Shown here: positions 36,465 through 47,202 of the stretch, in pieces | Position numbering within the stretch: position 1 is the stretch's first letter | Layout: every line of letters starts with the position of its first letter | Source: Archangium violaceum Cb vi76 | Lineage (GTDB): Bacteria > Myxococcota > Myxococcia > Myxococcales > Myxococcaceae | Reading direction: 5' to 3' | Assembly: GCF_000733295.1 (NCBI RefSeq) | Contig: NZ_JPMI01000010.1 | Coordinates: 1-59,106 of the forward strand | DNA length: 59,106 bases | Translations under genes and position numbers: made by a program | The notes under the pieces: generated by a model | The model's database searches: none | Told to the model about the DNA's origin: nothing | The model's input: the letters and a program-made list of their open reading frames with translations, nothing else

Positions 36465-38337
36465 TGAGACGCTTCGCCGTCCTCGTCGCCTGGGTCGCGT
36501 TGAGCGCCGTGGCGGAGGCCCAGACCCCCCCCCTGCCGGCACCAGCCTCCCTGAAGCGCCGACACCGGTGCCACAGGGCCATGTCCCCGCGCCCGTCCTC
36601 CTGGAGCTGCGCACGCTCGAGAGCCAGTTCGATCTCGCGCTGGCCCAGGACTGCGCCCCCGAGCGCTGCTTCTCCAAGGGCTGTGTCTACCGCGACCACG
36701 TCACCGTTGACATGCCGCGCAGCAGCTCGTTGCCCGGGCTCGGCCAGACCGAAGGCCCCGGCAGCGTGCCGCCGCAGGAGTACCTGACGCAGGCGCAGTG
36801 CGAGTTCACCCACGAGAAGTCGGTCCCCACCCAGGACGTCCAGGCCCTGGTCCGGCGCCTCGAGCAGCGGCTGTCGAAGGGTTGGCTCAAGGTGAAGGTC
36901 GGCCGGCAGATCCTCCAGCCGATCTCTCCGGGACTGCGCGAGTCCCCTCCTCCGCCCGAGCCCCCGAAGCCGCCGGCGCCAGAGCCGGTGGTGGAGGAGA
37001 AGCCGGTGGAGCCGCCACCGCCGGTGACGTGGCAAGCCGACGTCGCGCTGCGGGAGCTCTGGGTCAGCCTGCTTCCGCACTTCTCGTGGATGATCGCGAT
37101 GATCATGCTGACGATCGCGGCGCTGACCATCATCTGGGGCCTGCGCCGCCTTGGGCGAGAGACACTCGAGGAGAAGGCGCTGGCGGCACAGCTCGCGGCG
37201 GGTTCGCTCGGCAAGGCGCCGGAGGCCGGAACGCCTCCGAATGCCCAGGTGCCGTCTCCAGACGGGGTGGACCCGGCACTTGCCAAGGGGGACGCGGAGA
37301 CCGCGTTCGTCATGGCCCAGCAGCAGCTGTGGAACGAGCGGATCGCCCAGGCCGAGCTGGCCAAGGACGAGGGCATGGTGGTGGAGCTGCTGCGCGACTG
37401 GCTGAAGGCCGGCGAGTTCGAGCTGCTGGCCAAGGCCATCTTCGTGTTCGGCGATCGGCTGTCCCTGGCCTTCACCTCGGACGGTGAGCTCGCCGTCCGC
37501 AAGGTGGAGTTCGCCGGGTATCTGAAGACGGTGGACGAGAAGGCGCTGATCTCGGACGCGGAGTTCTTCCGCTTGCTGAACCAGCACGCCATCTCCTCCA
37601 CGCTGATGGCCCAGGCGGACGCCGAGGTGTACCGCAGCCTGCGCGAGGAGTTCGGCTCCAACGGCGTGGCGCACCTGATCGAGAGCCTGTCGCCCCGTCA
37701 TGGGGCGCTGCTGTTCGGGCACGTGCCCACCGACTGCCAGCAGGACGTGGTGCGGATCATGCCGCCTGAGCTGCGGGTGCGGATCGCCAACGAGCTGCTC
37801 ACGTCCAACCGCATCTCGAAGGAGGAGACGGTCCACCTGTTCGAGGTGCTCGACGCCGCGCGCGCGGGGAAGCCGCTTCCCCCGGCGCCTCCGGCCCAGG
37901 GCATCCTGGACCGGGGCCGCCAGTTCGACGCCGCCGGGGCGCTCTCGGTGCTGTTGCCGCTGGTCGAGTCCTCCGAGCGCGGCGCGCTGTTCACGCGGGC
38001 GCAGGGCCGCTCCGGCGGGACGCTGCCGCTCTGGTACCAGGACATCCTCTACGGCGACATGCTGCTCAAGCTGCCCGACGAGCTCCAGAGAGACCTGCTG
38101 CTCGACGTCGACGTCCGGGGGCTCGCCGGCTGGTCCTCGGTACAGCAGCCCGCGTGGCAGGAGAGCTTCATCACGCGGCTCGCGCCGACGATGCAGAACG
38201 CCATCCGCGCCAACATGTCGTTCGTCTCGCGCGAGGAGCAGCTCCGGGCCGCGCGGCGTGGCCAGAACGAGTTGATCTCGGCAGTGAAGAAGCAGGTCGC
38301 GCGAGGGAAGGTCTCCTTCGCGGAGATCATCGCCTAG
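36464..38337 (+). CDS. Membrane-tethered FliG-like rotor protein (FliF–FliG-like fusion), apparent frameshift near the start
   Basis: Signal peptide at ATG 36464 (MRRFAVLVAWVALSAVAEA), then the reading frame shifts; adding one C to the nine-C run at 36525-36533 joins them (...AGTSLPEAPTPVPQGHV...) to give about 624 aa. Without it only a GTG at 36568 could start the rest. Order in the restored protein: Cys-rich periplasmic region to ~165, Pro-rich stretch, one TM at about 206-226, then cytoplasmic domains resembling FliG. SPRHGALLFGHVP...QDVVRIMPPELRVRIANELLTSNRISKEE matches FliG_M (EHPQ-type) and YGDMLLKLPDELQRDLLLDVDVRGLAG...MQNAIRANMS matches FliG_C. A natural FliF–FliG-like arrangement, next to a MotAB stator, is unusual. 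The homology is my reading, not a search result. Confidence 0.7.
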
Positions 38338-38351
38338 GTGGGGTGGACGGG

Positions 38352-40355
38352 ATGGACCGCGCGCGCCTGCTGCTCATCGGAGTCACAGCCCTCGCGGTCG
38401 CCGCCTGCGAGAAGGTGCCGATCGTCGACATCAACGCGGGCTTCTCGCTCGCGGACGTGGCCTGGTTCGAGGAGGAGGACACGCTCTTCGTCTTCTACCA
38501 GGCCAACGCCGAGCAGGGGCTGGGGCCCGAGACCCAGCTCGAGCTCACGGTCCGCACCGATCACTTCGAGCTGCCCTGGACGCCGCTGTCACAGCTCAGC
38601 ACGGTCCACACCCACGTTCCGGCCGACTGCGGCCCCAAGAGCGTGTGTGGCAGCACCAGCCTGGCGCTGAGCGAGCCGCCGCGCGACGTGAGGTTGCGGC
38701 TGCGCTACCACCGTTCCGGCGAGATGACGATGAACGCGCCCGTGGCCCTCAACATCATCGGCAGGGGGCCCGCGCACACGAACCGGAGCCTGCTGGTGTA
38801 CGGCGTGTTTGACGAAACCAACACGCACGTGCAATGGCGTGCCCGGCACCAGTTCCCGACGCTGCGGAACCACGAGGTGCAGAAGTACGGGCTGCGGCGC
38901 CACTTCTCCATCGCCGACCGGCGGCATGGCGCCATCGCCGCGGACTTCGGCGGGAACCCGTACGGCTACGGCTCGGTTCCTGGCTGTCCGGGAGCGCTGC
39001 CGCCGCTGGACTTCGGGCCGGTGGAGACCACCGCTCGGGCCGTGTTCGACGTGGGCACGCTTCCGCTGTCCGCATCCGAGTCCCCGGTCGTCTGTGCGCG
39101 CGCGACCGTCACCGAGGCGAAGCGGGGCACCTTCGAGGCGGTGGCGCTGGCGCGAAAGAACCCGCAGGTCCGCCCGGCCTTCCCGATGCTGCGCAGCCCG
39201 ATCACCGAGAACACGCCGATCAAGTTCATGTTGAGCCCGTGCCGGCGGACGATCTCCTCGCCGCATTACAAGATGCAGGAGCAGCGCCTCTTCCTCGAGG
39301 ACGCTCCGGAGATCTGCATCGACGACTGGAACGCTCGCGGGTTCGCCGACGAGCTCTCCACCCGGTTCCGCACGAAGATAGACGAGGTGCGGATGCAGGG
39401 GCGGGACATGGTCCTCGTGCTGGGTCTCCATCACGACGACACGACGGGCCGGCTGGGCACCGTGCTCGAGGAGGCGCTCCAGAAAGTGCTGCCCTTCGAG
39501 CGCGACAAGAGCTCGCCGCGGGTCACCGGTGCCTTTGTCTACGACAGCATGGCGCGCACCGTCGGACGCCCGGAACTCCGGCGGCTGGTGTTGTGGTGCC
39601 CACCCAACCTCATGGTCGATGACCTCGACGACGTCCCAGCGGCGGCGTCGAGCACCTGCCCCGCGGTATCGACGATGCCCGACATCGAGCTCGGGCCGTT
39701 CCGCTTCAATCAGATCCCGATCCTGACGACCCGTACGCAGTACCTCCGGTTCATCGAGAAGTACTCGGACGGCCAGGCGGGGAGGATGACCTCGATGTCG
39801 TTCCGCGCTCCCGAGCACACGCCTCTCTCCGAGAACGTACCGGTCGGAGAGTTCGGGACCGCGACCTTCTACAACAACGAGCTCATCACGGCGGAGCCGG
39901 GCGATGCGTTCTCCTATTGTCCGGAGGCGGACCAGCGGAAGATCGTGTTCCGCATCCCGGGCACGCCAACGCCGCTAGGGCTCGAGTCGCTTCCCGAGCT
40001 GCACCAGTTGGCCCCGCAGCCCGCGTATGCGCTCGGCCTGTTCTGGGACTTCCCATTCCTGTTGAAGGCGAACTACGAGAGCTCTCTCGCCGGAGCCGTG
40101 ACGGCCTACTCGTTCAGCGTGCCGTTCGGAATCGTCAGCTCCAACGAGGAGACCTGGGCAAGCCAGCTGTGGACGACGGGCGAGTTCCCCGTGGGCAACA
40201 TCCTGGCGCAATGCACGCGCTTCTGCGATCACCCGACGTTCGATACGAGCGTCACCTACAACGTCCATGCGTTGTTCCGGGACGCCTACCGCGTGCAGTG
40301 CTATCGCCCGCTGTTCCCGCGGCCGGGTGACGGAGGCTTCCCGAATGATCCGTAG
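38352..40355 (+). CDS. Large Cys-containing lipoprotein of unknown function
   Basis: A 667-aa exported lipoprotein. Signal with lipobox AVAACEK. About 14 cysteines in the mature part (for example ADCGPKSVCGS, VPGCPGA, SPCRRT, PEICIDDW, LWCPPN, STCPA, SYCPEA) suggest disulfides in the periplasm. Region 400-470 has LHHDDTTGRLGTVLEEALQKVLP. No family recognised. It starts 15 bp after the FliG-like gene and its TAG overlaps the next gene's start region, so it belongs to the operon. Could be a surface or outer-membrane-attached component of the machine. Confidence 0.75.
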   Translation: MDRARLLLIGVTALAVAACEKVPIVDINAGFSLADVAWFEEEDTLFVFYQANAEQGLGPETQLELTVRTDHFELPWTPLSQLSTVHTHVPADCGPKSVCGSTSLALSEPPRDVRLRLRYHRSGEMTMNAPVALNIIGRGPAHTNRSLLVYGVFDETNTHVQWRARHQFPTLRNHEVQKYGLRRHFSIADRRHGAIAADFGGNPYGYGSVPGCPGALPPLDFGPVETTARAVFDVGTLPLSASESPVVCARATVTEAKRGTFEAVALARKNPQVRPAFPMLRSPITENTPIKFMLSPCRRTISSPHYKMQEQRLFLEDAPEICIDDWNARGFADELSTRFRTKIDEVRMQGRDMVLVLGLHHDDTTGRLGTVLEEALQKVLPFERDKSSPRVTGAFVYDSMARTVGRPELRRLVLWCPPNLMVDDLDDVPAAASSTCPAVSTMPDIELGPFRFNQIPILTTRTQYLRFIEKYSDGQAGRMTSMSFRAPEHTPLSENVPVGEFGTATFYNNELITAEPGDAFSYCPEADQRKIVFRIPGTPTPLGLESLPELHQLAPQPAYALGLFWDFPFLLKANYESSLAGAVTAYSFSVPFGIVSSNEETWASQLWTTGEFPVGNILAQCTRFCDHPTFDTSVTYNVHALFRDAYRVQCYRPLFPRPGDGGFPNDP

Positions 40356-41172
40356 CCTTCTCATCCTCTTCGTCCTCCTGTCGTCGCCGCGCGCCGTGCT
40401 GGCCGCGGAAGAGCAGGCCCCGAAATCGCCCCCGGAATCGTCCCCCGCCGACCCCGAGAAGGCCGACGACACGCTGGAGGGCTTCCGCACGCCGCTCGAC
40501 GCGCTCACCGAGCGGATGATCGGCACGGCCTCGAAGTCGGTGCGTTTCGACTGGCGGAAGTCCAACCTCGGGATTGGGCTGATCGGCAGCGAGCTCCTCG
40601 AGCGGAACAACTTCGGCAGCACCCGCCTTGGGCTCCTGGCGCGCAGACCGTTCGGGAAATTCATGGGGGAGCTGGCGATTTCCCGTGCGTTCACGTGGGG
40701 AACCGACAGCACCGAGAAGCTGGCGCTCACGCCGTACCGCCAATACGGCCGCCCCAGCCGCATCGAGCTCGACGTCAACCTCGGGTACCCGTTGGCGGAG
40801 GGTGTGGTGACCGCCCTGCCCGGCTTCTTCCCCGCGACCGAGCTGGTGTTCTCGGCCAACGCGGGCTTCCGCTATCTCTTCTACCCGGGGGCGATGGGCG
40901 GCATGAAGTTCCAGGACGTCGCCACCTCGCTCCTCGCGCCGCGCCTCTCCGACCACGAGCTGGGGCAGCTCGAGTCCTCGCGGCCAGGCGGCATGCAGAT
41001 CGACCCTGCCCGGTATGGCCTCCTCGCGGGGATCTCCTTGGACGTGTACTTCGGGTCCGGAGGTTTCCTGTCGCCGCGGGCGATGATGGCCGTGCCACTG
41101 GTGGGCGTCGTCACCGGAACAGGCCTGGGGTTGTGGTGGGAGCTCTCGCTCGCCGCGGGCTGGACATTCTGA
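40345..41172 (+). CDS. Putative outer-membrane beta-barrel protein
   Basis: A 275-aa protein. Signal peptide MIRSLLILFVLLSSPRAVLAAE. A short acidic, Pro-rich linker is followed by strand-rich sequence (STRLGLLARRPFGKFMGELAISRAF, RIELDVNLGYPLAEGV, LVFSANAGFRYLFYP, YGLLAGISLDVYFGSGGFLSPRAMMAVPLVGVVTGTGLGLWWELSLAAGWTF) ending in Phe, the terminal-strand signature of barrels. It overlaps the previous gene by 11 bp and the next by 1 bp, so it is translationally coupled. Confidence 0.72.
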   Translation: MIRSLLILFVLLSSPRAVLAAEEQAPKSPPESSPADPEKADDTLEGFRTPLDALTERMIGTASKSVRFDWRKSNLGIGLIGSELLERNNFGSTRLGLLARRPFGKFMGELAISRAFTWGTDSTEKLALTPYRQYGRPSRIELDVNLGYPLAEGVVTALPGFFPATELVFSANAGFRYLFYPGAMGGMKFQDVATSLLAPRLSDHELGQLESSRPGGMQIDPARYGLLAGISLDVYFGSGGFLSPRAMMAVPLVGVVTGTGLGLWWELSLAAGWTF

Positions 41173-43082
41173 TGCGCTGGGCCGCCGCCATCATCGCTGG
41201 CCTGTTGTCGAGCGCCGCGGCCGCGGAGGAGACGGCGTCCAGGCAGACCGTGGTCTTCTACAACGCACGCCTCGCGCTCCGGGACGGCCGTCCGGAGGAC
41301 GTGCTCAAGCTGTGGCTGCTTCGCAACAGCCTTCTCCAGCGGGGCGAGCGCCCGCGAGAGGATCCTGAATTCCGCTCCGTGGTGTGGGCGGCGCTCGGGA
41401 GCCTCGGGCTGTGCCAGGACGGATTCGAGGATGACGAGCGAGCGGGCGCGGGCCTCTGGCCGCTGGGGCTGCACAACACGATCGTCCACGGGCTCAGCAA
41501 GGGCCCGCCCCCCTCGATGCCCGCGCCGTGGGACGTCTTCCAGGTCGGGCGCCAGCAGCGGTTCATCTCGCTGCAGGACGTGCTCTCGGCGGAGGAGCTG
41601 CGTTCCGTGACCTTCTTCCGGACCGACTGCCTGCAGCCGACCGTCACCGCGCTGCGGTTCGGATGGACCCCTTTCATCGAACTCGAGGATCGACAGGACG
41701 CGGGCTGGCTCTTACGCAATCTGCTGGCGAGGTCGCGCGCCACCCTGGTGCGGGAGAAGGTCCGGAACCTGTCGGTCGTGGAAGCGCGCATCTTCGATCT
41801 CGATCTGATGCTCGCGGGCGAGGAGGCACGCAAGGCACGTCAGAACGCCCGGAGTCTCGCGCAGCAGGCCCGGGTGGCCGGTGTCTCCGCGGCCGGCGCG
41901 GCGGAGCTCCGGAGCAGGCTGGAAACCTTCCCCGAGGACTCGCCGCAAGCGGCGTTCCTTCGACGAAGTCTGACCTGGACCCCTCAGGAGTGGCTGGCGC
42001 TGAACCGGGAACGGCGGCTGTTCCTGTTCGCCCGGGCGCAACCGCTGTCGAAGGATCCGGCCGCGCTCCAGAAGCTCATGCTCGAGATCATCGACGAGCT
42101 GATCCGCCGCAAGGACGGCAAGGAGCTCGAGGCCTGGATCGGTTTCGTGGGAGCGAGCGACTCGGCGGAGTTGCGCGGCGCGCTGACTTCGGGCGAGCGG
42201 GGCAAGAGCCTCCTGGAGCTCGATGAGAACACCGGGTTCCGCGAGCGGGCAGTCATCGCGCTGCACCGGGGCGTGGGCTTCCTGGAGGCGGGAGAGCTGC
42301 AGGAGTCCCTGCGAGCCTTCGCGTACGCCTTGCAGCAGGCCGAGGCCTCGCGCGAGGCGGCCGTCACCCAGGGGCTCGCACGGCGGTGGCTGTCGTATGT
42401 GCTCTCCCGCTACGAGACCAACGACGAGGTCGTCGCCACGCTGAAGGCGCTGGTTCCGCGGCAGGAGTACAACCAGGTCATCGAGGATCTGGTCTGGCGC
42501 GCGGCGCTGCGCGCCGATGATCGATCCTTCGAGCGGATCACCCAGACGGCCCGGCGCGGTGGCTCCTTCGACGCGTCGATCGAGCGGCTCCGGCCGCTGT
42601 CACAGGGCAAGCCGGGTGAGATGGCGACGCGGTTGCGCGATGCGCTCCGCGAGGAGCCCTCGTCGGTGCTGCGATTCGTGCGACGGCTCCTCGAGAACAT
42701 CGAAGCGGAGGATGCGGACGTCCGGCGGGCCAACGTTCCGACGCTCAAGCACCTGCTCGAGGTACTCCGGCCCCTGAGCGCCGAATCCAAGACGGCGAAG
42801 TCCCAGAGCCGGACGGCCGGCGAGCTCATGGATCAGACCCAGTCGATCCTCGACGGACTGAGCCACCTCGATGACTCGGTGAGCGGGAACGCGCGGGCGC
42901 TGTCACCCACGCGCTCGACCTTCGCCGGGAGCATCCGCCTGGCGCCGGCCGATCCGCTGCCATGGCCCTTCAGGCCGCCCGAGCCCGAGGCGCCGTCCGT
43001 CTTCACGCCCATCGTGCTCGAGCCGGTGGAGTGGCGGGACGCGAAGGGCGCACTCGTTTTCGGGTGGAGGCTCTCCGAATGA
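41172..43082 (+). CDS. Exported helical-repeat (TPR-like) protein
   Basis: A 636-aa protein with signal peptide MRWAAAIIAGLLSSAAAAEE. Mostly helical: RAVIALHRGVGFLEAGELQESLRAFAYALQQAEASREAA and similar pairs look like TPR units, and the region to ~560 (RLRDALREEPSSVLRFVRRLLENIEAED) is amphipathic helix. A short Pro-rich C-terminus follows. Probably a periplasmic scaffold. Not assigned to a family. TGATG overlap with the previous gene and ATGA overlap with the next. Confidence 0.72.
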   Translation: MRWAAAIIAGLLSSAAAAEETASRQTVVFYNARLALRDGRPEDVLKLWLLRNSLLQRGERPREDPEFRSVVWAALGSLGLCQDGFEDDERAGAGLWPLGLHNTIVHGLSKGPPPSMPAPWDVFQVGRQQRFISLQDVLSAEELRSVTFFRTDCLQPTVTALRFGWTPFIELEDRQDAGWLLRNLLARSRATLVREKVRNLSVVEARIFDLDLMLAGEEARKARQNARSLAQQARVAGVSAAGAAELRSRLETFPEDSPQAAFLRRSLTWTPQEWLALNRERRLFLFARAQPLSKDPAALQKLMLEIIDELIRRKDGKELEAWIGFVGASDSAELRGALTSGERGKSLLELDENTGFRERAVIALHRGVGFLEAGELQESLRAFAYALQQAEASREAAVTQGLARRWLSYVLSRYETNDEVVATLKALVPRQEYNQVIEDLVWRAALRADDRSFERITQTARRGGSFDASIERLRPLSQGKPGEMATRLRDALREEPSSVLRFVRRLLENIEAEDADVRRANVPTLKHLLEVLRPLSAESKTAKSQSRTAGELMDQTQSILDGLSHLDDSVSGNARALSPTRSTFAGSIRLAPADPLPWPFRPPEPEAPSVFTPIVLEPVEWRDAKGALVFGWRLSE

Positions 43083-43726
43083 ATCCCAGGGAGCTTCGGC
43101 GCGAGCTGCGCCAGCGCCAGAAGGAACTGCGCCGCTCGGTGGAGCACATGAAGCGGGCGGCACGCGAGCGGGTGGAGCAGCTCCCATCCGTCCAACGCGA
43201 GAAGAGGCGGAGACGAGTTCGCCGAGCGGTGACGCTCGCCGCGCTGCTGCTGCTGGCGATGCTGGTGCGCTGTGAGTGCCAGCCGCCGCCCGCGCCGCCT
43301 CCGGAGCCCGTGGTGAAACCCGCGCCAGCGGAGGTGAAGCCGAAGAAGCCCGAGCCGCCCGCGAGCAAGCCGAAGGCATTGAGCGAGCGGATGAAGCGCC
43401 AGCGGAGGGGGAGCTACCAGAACGAGGCGCAGACCTCGCCGAGCTGGCTGGACGACTTCCGCCTTCAGGTCGCGGCGCGCAGCCCACGCCTGGCCCAGTG
43501 CTTCAGTGGGACCGAGCGGCCCGGAGCCCTGCGCTGGACGGCCGCGGTGAACGCCGCGAGCGGCTCCGTCTCCGACCATGCGCTCGAGCTCGTGGGAATG
43601 GGGGGCGAGCTGAGCGGGAAGCAACGCGACTGCGTCCAAGGCGTCCTCTCCAGCCCGGGCTACCGGCTGAAGCCCGAGCAGCAGCAGGACCTGCCCGGCC
43701 GCGTCAGCATCGTCATCGAGTTCTGA
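43079..43726 (+). CDS. TonB/AgmX-like single-pass protein, last gene of the motor-like operon
   Basis: A 215-aa inner-membrane protein. A basic cytoplasmic coiled-coil-like N-terminus (residues 1-48), one TM (49-63), a Pro/Lys/Glu-rich linker (70-105), and a periplasmic domain (about 120-215) with two Cys (C141, C175) resembling the AgmX/PglI C-terminal (TonB-type) domain. The same domain type ends the kinase at 56738-58549. TonB proteins couple inner-membrane ion motors to outer-membrane partners. Its ATG overlaps the previous stop; a T-arm-like hairpin follows. Confidence 0.78.
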   Translation: MNPRELRRELRQRQKELRRSVEHMKRAARERVEQLPSVQREKRRRRVRRAVTLAALLLLAMLVRCECQPPPAPPPEPVVKPAPAEVKPKKPEPPASKPKALSERMKRQRRGSYQNEAQTSPSWLDDFRLQVAARSPRLAQCFSGTERPGALRWTAAVNAASGSVSDHALELVGMGGELSGKQRDCVQGVLSSPGYRLKPEQQQDLPGRVSIVIEF

Positions 43727-43751
43727 CGAGGGGCTCGAATCAGCACTTCCA

Positions 43752-43781
43752 GTGGAGGCGGCGGGAATCGAACCCGCCGCC
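43752..43781 (-). repeat. T-arm-like tRNA/tmRNA 3' fragment (left copy of a direct repeat)
   Basis: On the minus strand this reads as an extended T-arm: AGGCGGCGGG, loop TTCGATT, CCCGCCGCCT (a perfect 10-bp stem), then CCAC, as at the 3' end of tmRNA or a tRNA. The 21 bp at 43752-43772 recur exactly at 58582-58602. No acceptor 5' strand, D-arm or anticodon is present, so this is a fragment, not a gene. Such sites are typical integrase attachment sequences. It also explains a false short ORF often called from this motif. Confidence 0.6.
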
Positions 43782-44011
43782 TGGGACTCGTTCGCGGCCC
43801 GGCGCTGCGGTGTCGGGCATGAGGATTTCGGGCAACCGGCACGGCACCGGCTGCCCACCGCGCGGACTTCCGCCGCCGTGCCCTCCGCCGCTGCAATGCG
43901 GAAACCGCGCGCAGGAAACATGACTCATTGCGTCACAGCGTCATCCTCACCCCCGAGAACCGTGAAGCATTGCGTCAGGGCAAGCCCGTTTGTTGACATC
44001 CCGCCAACAGC
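43782..44011. other. Non-coding stretch after the motor-like operon
   Basis: About 230 bp (460 bp between genes in all) with no convincing gene. It is bounded by the T-arm-like repeat on the left and the operator-like repeats and promoter of the RoxA-like gene on the right. A TGTTG...CAACA inverted repeat lies at 43991-44009. Confidence 0.4.
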
Positions 44012-44043
44012 CTATTGACCCTCCGTCAATAGGAATCTATCTT
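44012..44043 (+). promoter_or_regulatory. Promoter with overlapping inverted repeat upstream of the RoxA-like gene
   Basis: Inverted repeat CTATTGAC-N5-GTCAATAG at 44012-44032, a perfect 8-bp palindrome. It covers a -35 TTGACC (44015-44020); a -10-like TATCTT (44038-44043) follows 17 bp later. The layout suggests repression by a TetR/LacI-type regulator binding the -35 region. The regulator is not in the window. Confidence 0.5.
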
Positions 44044-44186
44044 GACTCTCGCGGCTGCCAGGAATTACCGCTTTAGCTCTCTTCAGCTTTGGCCTGCGTG
44101 GTATCAACCTCGAAGCGGGCTCCGCCTGGTCTCTGCCGCGCATCGTTGCCAGCGAAGTGGGAACACGCAGCGCACGAGGAGACCCC

Positions 44187-46232
<2,046 letters not shown>

Positions 46233-46288
46233 AGCCAGAGCCCGTTCCGCCAGGTCTCGGCGGAATGGGCGCCCTGGCGTCGTCAAGA

Positions 46289-46320
46289 GCCCACCTCCCC
46301 CTCCAGAGCCCATGACGAAG
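46289..46320 (+). repeat. 32-bp direct repeat, copy 1 (non-coding)
   Basis: A 32-bp sequence at 46289-46320 is repeated exactly at 47444-47475, inside the start of the TonB-like gene. This copy lies in the 160-bp gap after the RoxA-like gene. It looks like a remnant of that gene or a recombination scar. Confidence 0.85.
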
Positions 46321-46396
46321 TCGAGGAGCGCTCGGCAGCGATGAGGCCGAGCGCGGGCCGGCTGTTCCGGATGCATCTCCGGAGGGCAGCCCCCCG

Positions 46397-47101
46397 TCAG
46401 CGCGCTCCGGTCGCGGAGCCGGGCGCGTCCACCTTCTGGTGTCCGGTCACCGTCACCTCCGTACGAAAGCGCACCTTGTAGAGGAGGACTCCGCCCGAGG
46501 CGGCGATGTTCATCCGCGTGGGCTGCCGCTCGCACGGGGTCTCCGTGTAGGCCAGGAAGTCCATCTGGAGCTCATCCAACATGGGGGGCATCTCGGAGGG
46601 GGAAATGCGCAGGGTCATCACCTTCCCGGCCCGCGCATCCACCACCGCCTGTCCCTTCATCCGCTTCTTGTCCGGCTTCACGGGGGCGAACTTCACGGTC
46701 ACCAGCCCCTCGCTCGGACCCGGTGTGGAGTCGAAGCGATAATCCGCCCTGGCCCGCGGATGGAACGGGGACAGCCTCGCCTTGTCGTCCTCGTTCTTCG
46801 GCGGGTCCTTCGGTTCCTCCTTGAGCTGGCCGGTCAGGTCCCCTTCTTCCTTCTGGGAGAGGAGCTTGCGTGCCACCACCGTGGTTCCGGAGCGGGTGAC
46901 CTCGTAGCTGCGGGTCAGCCGTCCCTTCACCTTGCCCTCCGCGTCCAGTTCCTCCGTGACCGAGCTCTCCACGGTGCGGCAGCCGGGGATGACCAGCTTC
47001 CGCTCCTCCGCCTCGCCCAGACGTTGGAGGAGGTCATCCCGTGGCGCTTCCGCGCGAGCGGAGACACCGAGGAGCAAGGAAAGAAGGGCGAACACGCGCA
47101 T
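46397..47101 (-). CDS. Exported protein of unknown function
   Basis: A 234-aa protein from ATG 47101; signal peptide MRVFALLSLLLGVSARAEA. An in-frame ATG 21 bp upstream would extend it by seven residues. Mature: DDLLQRLGEAEERKLVIPGCRTVESSVTEELDAEGKVKGRLTRSYEVTRSG, then lysine-rich stretch, strands such as GLVTVKFAPVKPD and VDARAGKVMTLRISPSEMPPMLDELQMDFLAYTETP. It resembles LolA-like or outer-membrane-sorting proteins of myxobacteria but is not assigned. Divergent from the TonB-like gene. Confidence 0.7.
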   Translation of the reverse strand: MRVFALLSLLLGVSARAEAPRDDLLQRLGEAEERKLVIPGCRTVESSVTEELDAEGKVKGRLTRSYEVTRSGTTVVARKLLSQKEEGDLTGQLKEEPKDPPKNEDDKARLSPFHPRARADYRFDSTPGPSEGLVTVKFAPVKPDKKRMKGQAVVDARAGKVMTLRISPSEMPPMLDELQMDFLAYTETPCERQPTRMNIAASGGVLLYKVRFRTEVTVTGHQKVDAPGSATGAR

Positions 47102-47202
47102 GCCGTGGAGCTTAATCTCCACCCACTCCGCTTATTACTGAAAAGCGCGAATGATCCACCCTTGTCGGCTCATTCCCAGGGGAGAGAAGATGGCTCTCCG
47201 TC

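Noticed and set aside
35121-38337. A remnant flagellar cluster
   Set aside because: No hook, rod, filament, export or switch (FliM/FliN) genes are present, and the FliG-like protein has a periplasmic part absent from true FliG.
43752-44018. Short plus-strand ORF beginning with MEAAGIEPA
   Set aside because: This is the reverse complement of a tRNA/tmRNA T-arm and is a well-known false protein start.
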